Positions 60,320-64,000 of a stretch of DNA of 64,000 bases are shown in pieces. This DNA is from Tepidicaulis sp002389665. Its GTDB lineage: Bacteria > Pseudomonadota > Alphaproteobacteria > Parvibaculales > Parvibaculaceae. The stretch covers positions 3,162,001 to 3,226,000 of the forward strand of contig NZ_OZ244942.1 of NCBI RefSeq assembly GCF_965222285.1, given 5' to 3'. The translations under genes were made by a program, and so were the position numbers. Positions within the stretch are counted from its first letter, which is position 1; each line of letters opens with the position of its first letter. The notes under the pieces were generated by a model. That model saw only the letters and a program-made list of their open reading frames with translations, was not told the DNA's origin and searched no databases.

Positions 60320-61099
60320 TTAGACGCGGCGTTCCACCATCATCTTCTTGATCTCGGCAATCGCCTTGGCCGGGTTGAGGCCCTTCGGGCAGGCCTTGGC
60401 GCAGTTCATGATCGTGTGGCAGCGGTAAAGCCGGAAGGGGTCTTCCAGATTGTCGAGCCGCTCGCCGGTTGCCTCGTCGCGGCTGTCGATCAGCCAGCGG
60501 TAGGCCTGGAGAAGCACGGCCGGGCCGAGATAGCGGTCGCCGTTCCACCAATAAGAAGGACACGAGGTCGAGCAGCAGGCGCACAGAATGCACTCGTAAA
60601 GCCCGTCGAGTTTCTCGCGGTCTTCCGGCGACTGTTTCCATTCTTTTTCCGGCTCCACCGTCTTGGTCTGCAGCCAAGGTTCGATGGAGGCGTGCTGCGC
60701 ATAGAAATTGGTGAGATCGGGCACCAGGTCCTTCACCACCGGCATGTGGGGCAGCGGGTAAATCTTCACATCACCCTTCACCTCATCGATGCCCTTCGTG
60801 CAGGCCAGCGTATTCGTGCCGTCGATATTCATCGCACAGGAACCGCAAATGCCTTCGCGGCAGGACCGGCGGAAGGTCAGCGTCGCGTCGATCTCGTTTT
60901 TGATCTTGATCAGCGCGTCGAGCACCATGGGCCCGCAGGAGTCGAGATCGACGTCATACGTATCTATGCTCGGATTTTCGCCGTCATCCGGGTTCCAGCG
61001 ATAGACGTGGAACTTCCGTACATTCTTCGCATCCTTCGGGCCCGGATGGGTCTTTCCCTTTTTGACGCGGGAATTTTTCGGCAGTGCAAGTTCAACCAT
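60320..61099 (-). CDS. sdhB: Succinate dehydrogenase iron-sulfur subunit
   Basis: 259 residues. The 2Fe-2S motif CREGICGSCAMNI and the 4Fe-4S and 3Fe-4S cysteines (CILCACCSTSCPSYWW, CHTIMNCAKACPKGLNP) are present. It passes electrons from SdhA to ubiquinone. It is the last gene of sdhCDAB. Confidence 0.98.
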   Translation of the reverse strand: MVELALPKNSRVKKGKTHPGPKDAKNVRKFHVYRWNPDDGENPSIDTYDVDLDSCGPMVLDALIKIKNEIDATLTFRRSCREGICGSCAMNIDGTNTLACTKGIDEVKGDVKIYPLPHMPVVKDLVPDLTNFYAQHASIEPWLQTKTVEPEKEWKQSPEDREKLDGLYECILCACCSTSCPSYWWNGDRYLGPAVLLQAYRWLIDSRDEATGERLDNLEDPFRLYRCHTIMNCAKACPKGLNPAKAIAEIKKMMVERRV

Positions 61100-61120
61100 T
61101 TGCGTACCCCTTCACCGGCC

Positions 61121-62911
61121 TTAATAGACGCGCTCTTTCGGCGCGATATAGTCGATTTCATCTGTCAGCGTGTAGCTGTGCACATCGCGGTAGCCGAGCG
61201 TGACGTTCCGCTTGTCATCCACCCAAGCCAGCGTGTGCTTCATCCAGTTGTCGTCGTCGCGGCTGGAGAAGTCCTCGCGGGCATGGCCGCCGCGGCTTTC
61301 CTTGCGCGCATCCGCCCCGTTCATCGTCGCGCGGGCCTGAACGATCAGGTTGTCGAATTCCAGCGTTTCGATGAGATCGGAGTTCCAGATGAGCGAGCGG
61401 TCCGAGACACCGATGTCGTCGATACCCGCATGCACTTCTTCCATAAGCTTGACGCCCTCTTCCAGAACATCGCCCGTGCGGTAAACCGCGCAGTTGTTCT
61501 GCATGACGCGCTGCATGCGAAGGCGCAGATCCGCCGTCGGCGTGCCGCCCTTGGCATTGCGGAAATGATCGAGGCGTTCGATGGCATAATCGCCCGCGCC
61601 CTTCGGCAGGTCCGGTGCCTTGGTGGACGGGTCCACCACATCCGAGGCGCGCAGGCCCGCCGCGCGGCCGAACACCACAAGGTCGATCAGCGAGTTGGAG
61701 CCGAGACGGTTCGCCCCGTGAACGGAGACGCAGGCTGCCTCGCCAATAGCCATTAGGCCCGGCACCGTCGCCTCGCCGTCTTTGCCGGAGATGACTTCGC
61801 CGTGATAGTTCGTCGGGATACCGCCCATATTGTAGTGCACGGTGGGGAGCACCGGGATCGGCTCCTTCGTCACATCGACGCCCGCGAAAATCCGCGCGGA
61901 TTCGGAAATGCCGGGCAGGCGCGAAGCCAGCACATCCGGGTCGAGGTGATCGAGATGCAGGAAGATGTGGTCTTTGCCTGCGCCCACGCCGCGCCCTTCG
62001 CGGATTTCCATGGTCATGGAACGGGAGACCACGTCGCGCGAGGCAAGGTCTTTGGCCGACGGCGCATAACGCTCCATGAAGCGCTCGCCTTCGGAATTGA
62101 CGAGATAGCCGCCTTCACCGCGCGCGCCTTCCGTGATCAGGCAGCCGGCACCGTAAATCCCCGTCGGGTGGAACTGCACGAATTCCATGTCCTGCAGCGG
62201 CAGACCGGCGCGCAGCACCATGGCATTGCCGTCGCCCGTGCAGGTATGCGCGGAGGTGGCCGAGAAGTATGCGCGGCCATAGCCGCCCGTCGCCAGGATC
62301 GTCTGCTTGGATGAGAAGCGGTGCAACGTGCCGTCATCCATTTTCAGCGCCACGACGCCCACACAGGCGCCCTGATCGTTCATGATCAGATCGATGGCGA
62401 AGAACTCGATGAAGAATTCCGCATCATAGCGCAGGCTCTGGCCGTAAAGCGTATGCAGGATCGCGTGCCCCGTGCGGTCGGCAGCCGCACAGGTGCGCTG
62501 CGCGATGCCCTTGCCGTATTCGGTCGTCATGCCGCCGAAGGGGCGCTGATAGATCTTGCCTTCTTCCGTGCGCGAGAAAGGCACGCCGAAATGCTCGAGC
62601 TCGTAAACGGCTTTGGGCGCTTCGCGGCAAAGATATTCGATGGCGTCCTGATCGCCCAGCCAGTCCGACCCTTTGACGGTGTCGTACATGTGCCATTTCC
62701 AATCGTCCGGCCCCATATTGCCGAGCGAAGCGGAAATACCGCCCTGCGCCGCAACCGTGTGCGAGCGGGTGGGAAACACTTTGGTGATGCAGGCGGTCTT
62801 CAAGCCGGCCTGAGCGCAGCCAAGCGTCGCGCGCAGCCCGGCGCCGCCGGCGCCGACCACCACTACGTCGAAGGAATGATCCTGGAATTCATATGCTTTT
62901 GAGGCACTCAT
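61121..62911 (-). CDS. sdhA: Succinate dehydrogenase flavoprotein subunit
   Basis: 596 residues. The FAD-linked His in HTVAAQGGISASLG and the catalytic Arg region HGANRLGSNSLIDLVVFGRA are intact. It oxidises succinate to fumarate. The ATG at 62911 is preferred over a GTG at 62920. Confidence 0.98.
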   Translation of the reverse strand: MSASKAYEFQDHSFDVVVVGAGGAGLRATLGCAQAGLKTACITKVFPTRSHTVAAQGGISASLGNMGPDDWKWHMYDTVKGSDWLGDQDAIEYLCREAPKAVYELEHFGVPFSRTEEGKIYQRPFGGMTTEYGKGIAQRTCAAADRTGHAILHTLYGQSLRYDAEFFIEFFAIDLIMNDQGACVGVVALKMDDGTLHRFSSKQTILATGGYGRAYFSATSAHTCTGDGNAMVLRAGLPLQDMEFVQFHPTGIYGAGCLITEGARGEGGYLVNSEGERFMERYAPSAKDLASRDVVSRSMTMEIREGRGVGAGKDHIFLHLDHLDPDVLASRLPGISESARIFAGVDVTKEPIPVLPTVHYNMGGIPTNYHGEVISGKDGEATVPGLMAIGEAACVSVHGANRLGSNSLIDLVVFGRAAGLRASDVVDPSTKAPDLPKGAGDYAIERLDHFRNAKGGTPTADLRLRMQRVMQNNCAVYRTGDVLEEGVKLMEEVHAGIDDIGVSDRSLIWNSDLIETLEFDNLIVQARATMNGADARKESRGGHAREDFSSRDDDNWMKHTLAWVDDKRNVTLGYRDVHSYTLTDEIDYIAPKERVY

Positions 62912-62970
62912 GCCGGACACTGCCTTTTATGAATTGAATGTCACATGGCCCGGAAACCGGGACCCGAGTT

Positions 62971-63354
62971 TTAAGAACCGAAACCGAGCTTCAGCGCCGC
63001 ATAGACGCAGGCAAGCCCGACCGCGAGCGCGAAGAAATTGTTCCCGATGATCGAGAGCAGTTTCAGATTCTCGCCGTGCACATAATCCTCGATCACCACC
63101 TGCATGCCGAGGCGCATATGCCAGATGCCCGAGACGATCAGCGCCAGCACGATGACGGTGACGAGCGGCATGGAAAGATAGGCCCGCACGGTCTCATAGT
63201 CCGCGCCGGCCAGCGCCACGAGCGAGGCAAGAAGGAAAATCACCAGCGGAATATTGGCGATCGCCGTCAGCCGCTGCAGCCAGAAATGTTCCGTCCCGGC
63301 TTTTGCCGAGCCAAGGCCGCGCACGCGGCTCAAAGGTGTGCGCATATCGCTCAT
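62971..63354 (-). CDS. sdhD: Succinate dehydrogenase membrane anchor subunit
   Basis: 127 residues with three membrane helices. The HMRLGMQVVIEDYVH motif lies before the last helix, as in SdhD. The start codon shares its A with the sdhC stop (TGATG). It binds haem b and ubiquinone with SdhC. Confidence 0.93.
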   Translation of the reverse strand: MSDMRTPLSRVRGLGSAKAGTEHFWLQRLTAIANIPLVIFLLASLVALAGADYETVRAYLSMPLVTVIVLALIVSGIWHMRLGMQVVIEDYVHGENLKLLSIIGNNFFALAVGLACVYAALKLGFGS

Positions 63355-63758
63355 CAAAGCGCTCCCATCATCTGATAGGCGATCACCCAGACCACCAGGG
63401 TTAGAATGACCGAGCCTGCAACCGTGGCGCGGGCCATCCACTCGACAAGGCGCAGGTTGAAGCCCTTGCCCATATCCCACACGAGATGGCGCAGACCGCC
63501 CAGCATGTGGTGGATCAGTGCCCAGGTGTAGCCGAAGAGCACGATCCGCCCGTACCAGGACCCGGCATGGGCCGAGAAGACCTCATAAGCCTCCGCCCCG
63601 CTTGCCGCGGCGATCAGCCACCAGGCAAGCAGCAAAGTACCGAAATAGAGCGCGGCGCCGGTAATGCGATGCACGATCGACATCATCATGGTGAGCATTT
63701 TGCGGTAAATGCCCAGATGCGGCGAAAGCGGCCGGGAAGCGGAAGGTGAGTCAGCCAT
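63354..63758 (-). CDS. sdhC: Succinate dehydrogenase cytochrome b556 subunit
   Basis: 134 residues with three membrane helices. The motifs SPHLGIYRKMLTMMMSIVHR and ITGAAL and the haem-ligand region HHMLGGLRHLVWDMG are diagnostic. First gene of sdhCDAB. No strong Shine-Dalgarno is seen before 63758. Confidence 0.95.
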   Translation of the reverse strand: MADSPSASRPLSPHLGIYRKMLTMMMSIVHRITGAALYFGTLLLAWWLIAAASGAEAYEVFSAHAGSWYGRIVLFGYTWALIHHMLGGLRHLVWDMGKGFNLRLVEWMARATVAGSVILTLVVWVIAYQMMGAL

Positions 63759-64000
63759 TGAGGACCTGCCCCTGATATTGATTACTCAAAGGGTTGCTTT
63801 TGGAGAAAGTGTTTAGCCGAGCCGGGGCGTCAAGGCAAATGCAGAAGAAAAATCAGGCACTTAAGGCTTATTTTTGCGAATGAATCGCAAGAGAACGCTT
63901 TCCCTTGCGCAAAGCCGCATCTGGAAATTAACCGGCCATACACCCTGTTCCGCTTATCAAGAAAGACCGGGCCGCGCAGCAGGCAGCCCGGAGAGAGCAG
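63759..64000 (-). promoter_or_regulatory. Upstream region of sdhCDAB with a 17-base dyad
   Basis: No gene is present. TTGCGA-ATGAA-TCGCAA (63874-63890) is a perfect 6-base inverted repeat with a 5-base spacer, about 120 bases upstream of sdhC, a likely regulator site. A second TTGCGCAA palindrome lies about 15 bases beyond. A minus-strand TTGACG (about 63834-63829) is a possible -35 but has no good -10. Confidence 0.4.

Overview
The window looks like a GC-rich alphaproteobacterial chromosome, probably a Hyphomicrobiales or Parvibaculum-like lineage. This rests on gene order and content: rplU-rpmA-GNAT-obgE-proB-proA-nadD, rsfS-rlmH-gpmI-envC-ctpA-rppH, atpHAGDC next to priA, zapE-mdh-sucCD-sucAB-lpd, sdhCDAB, and a phosphatidylcholine synthase. 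I placed it by gene content only, not by a phylogenetic marker. There is no prophage, transposase or CRISPR array. Almost all of the window is coding and colinear with core metabolism, with an accessory stretch in the first 13 kb and small accessory islands near 48-50 kb and 53-60 kb.

Left part (1-12.1 kb, accessory). A dabB-like proton-channel subunit (its partner begins at the window edge) is divergent from a LysR regulator. A short TetR regulator follows. Next is a quorum-sensing module: luxR, a textbook 20-bp lux box, luxI, and an unrecognised 82-codon gene with a strong ribosome binding site. After a YdeI-family protein and a DUF4345/TetR divergent pair comes a single polypeptide joining an HSL-type esterase to a Baeyer-Villiger-type flavin monooxygenase, with an unusual residue in the monooxygenase fingerprint. 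tRNA-Ser(CGA) and a TetR/dehydrogenase divergent pair with a long operator complete the region.

Central part (12-29 kb, conserved). Phosphatidylcholine synthase; ribosomal proteins L21 and L27 with promoter and terminator; Obg; proline synthesis (proB, proA); NAD synthesis (nadD) overlapping a semiSWEET sugar transporter; ergothioneine synthesis (egtB, egtD); ribosome factors rsfS and rlmH; then an envelope block (gpmI-like, envC, ctpA, divergent polysaccharide deacetylase, rppH). The gpmI-like protein keeps the phosphoglycerate mutase frame but has lost nearly every catalytic and metal-binding residue, so it appears to be a pseudoenzyme fused by overlap into a cell-wall operon.

Energy block (29-51 kb). 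The F1-ATPase operon atpHAGDC has an unusual 357-base gap between atpG and atpD; the gap carries an open frame continuous with atpD and its own strong ribosome binding site. priA, a transaldolase, a DUF484 protein and xerC follow. The 2-oxoglutarate dehydrogenase and succinyl-CoA synthetase genes (sucCDAB, lpd) lie on the minus strand, separated from mdh by a metallo-hydrolase/TetR pair.

Right part (51-64 kb). A lipoprotein, zapE, two copies of a GC-rich palindromic intergenic repeat that runs into the end of an arylamine N-acetyltransferase gene, methylmalonate-semialdehyde dehydrogenase, an arsenic operon (arsR-arsI-arsC-acr3) with its operator, an alpha/beta hydrolase lacking the nucleophilic serine, and sdhCDAB running off a promoter region at the window end. 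Together mdh, sucAB-lpd, sucCD and sdhCDAB give four consecutive steps of the TCA cycle.
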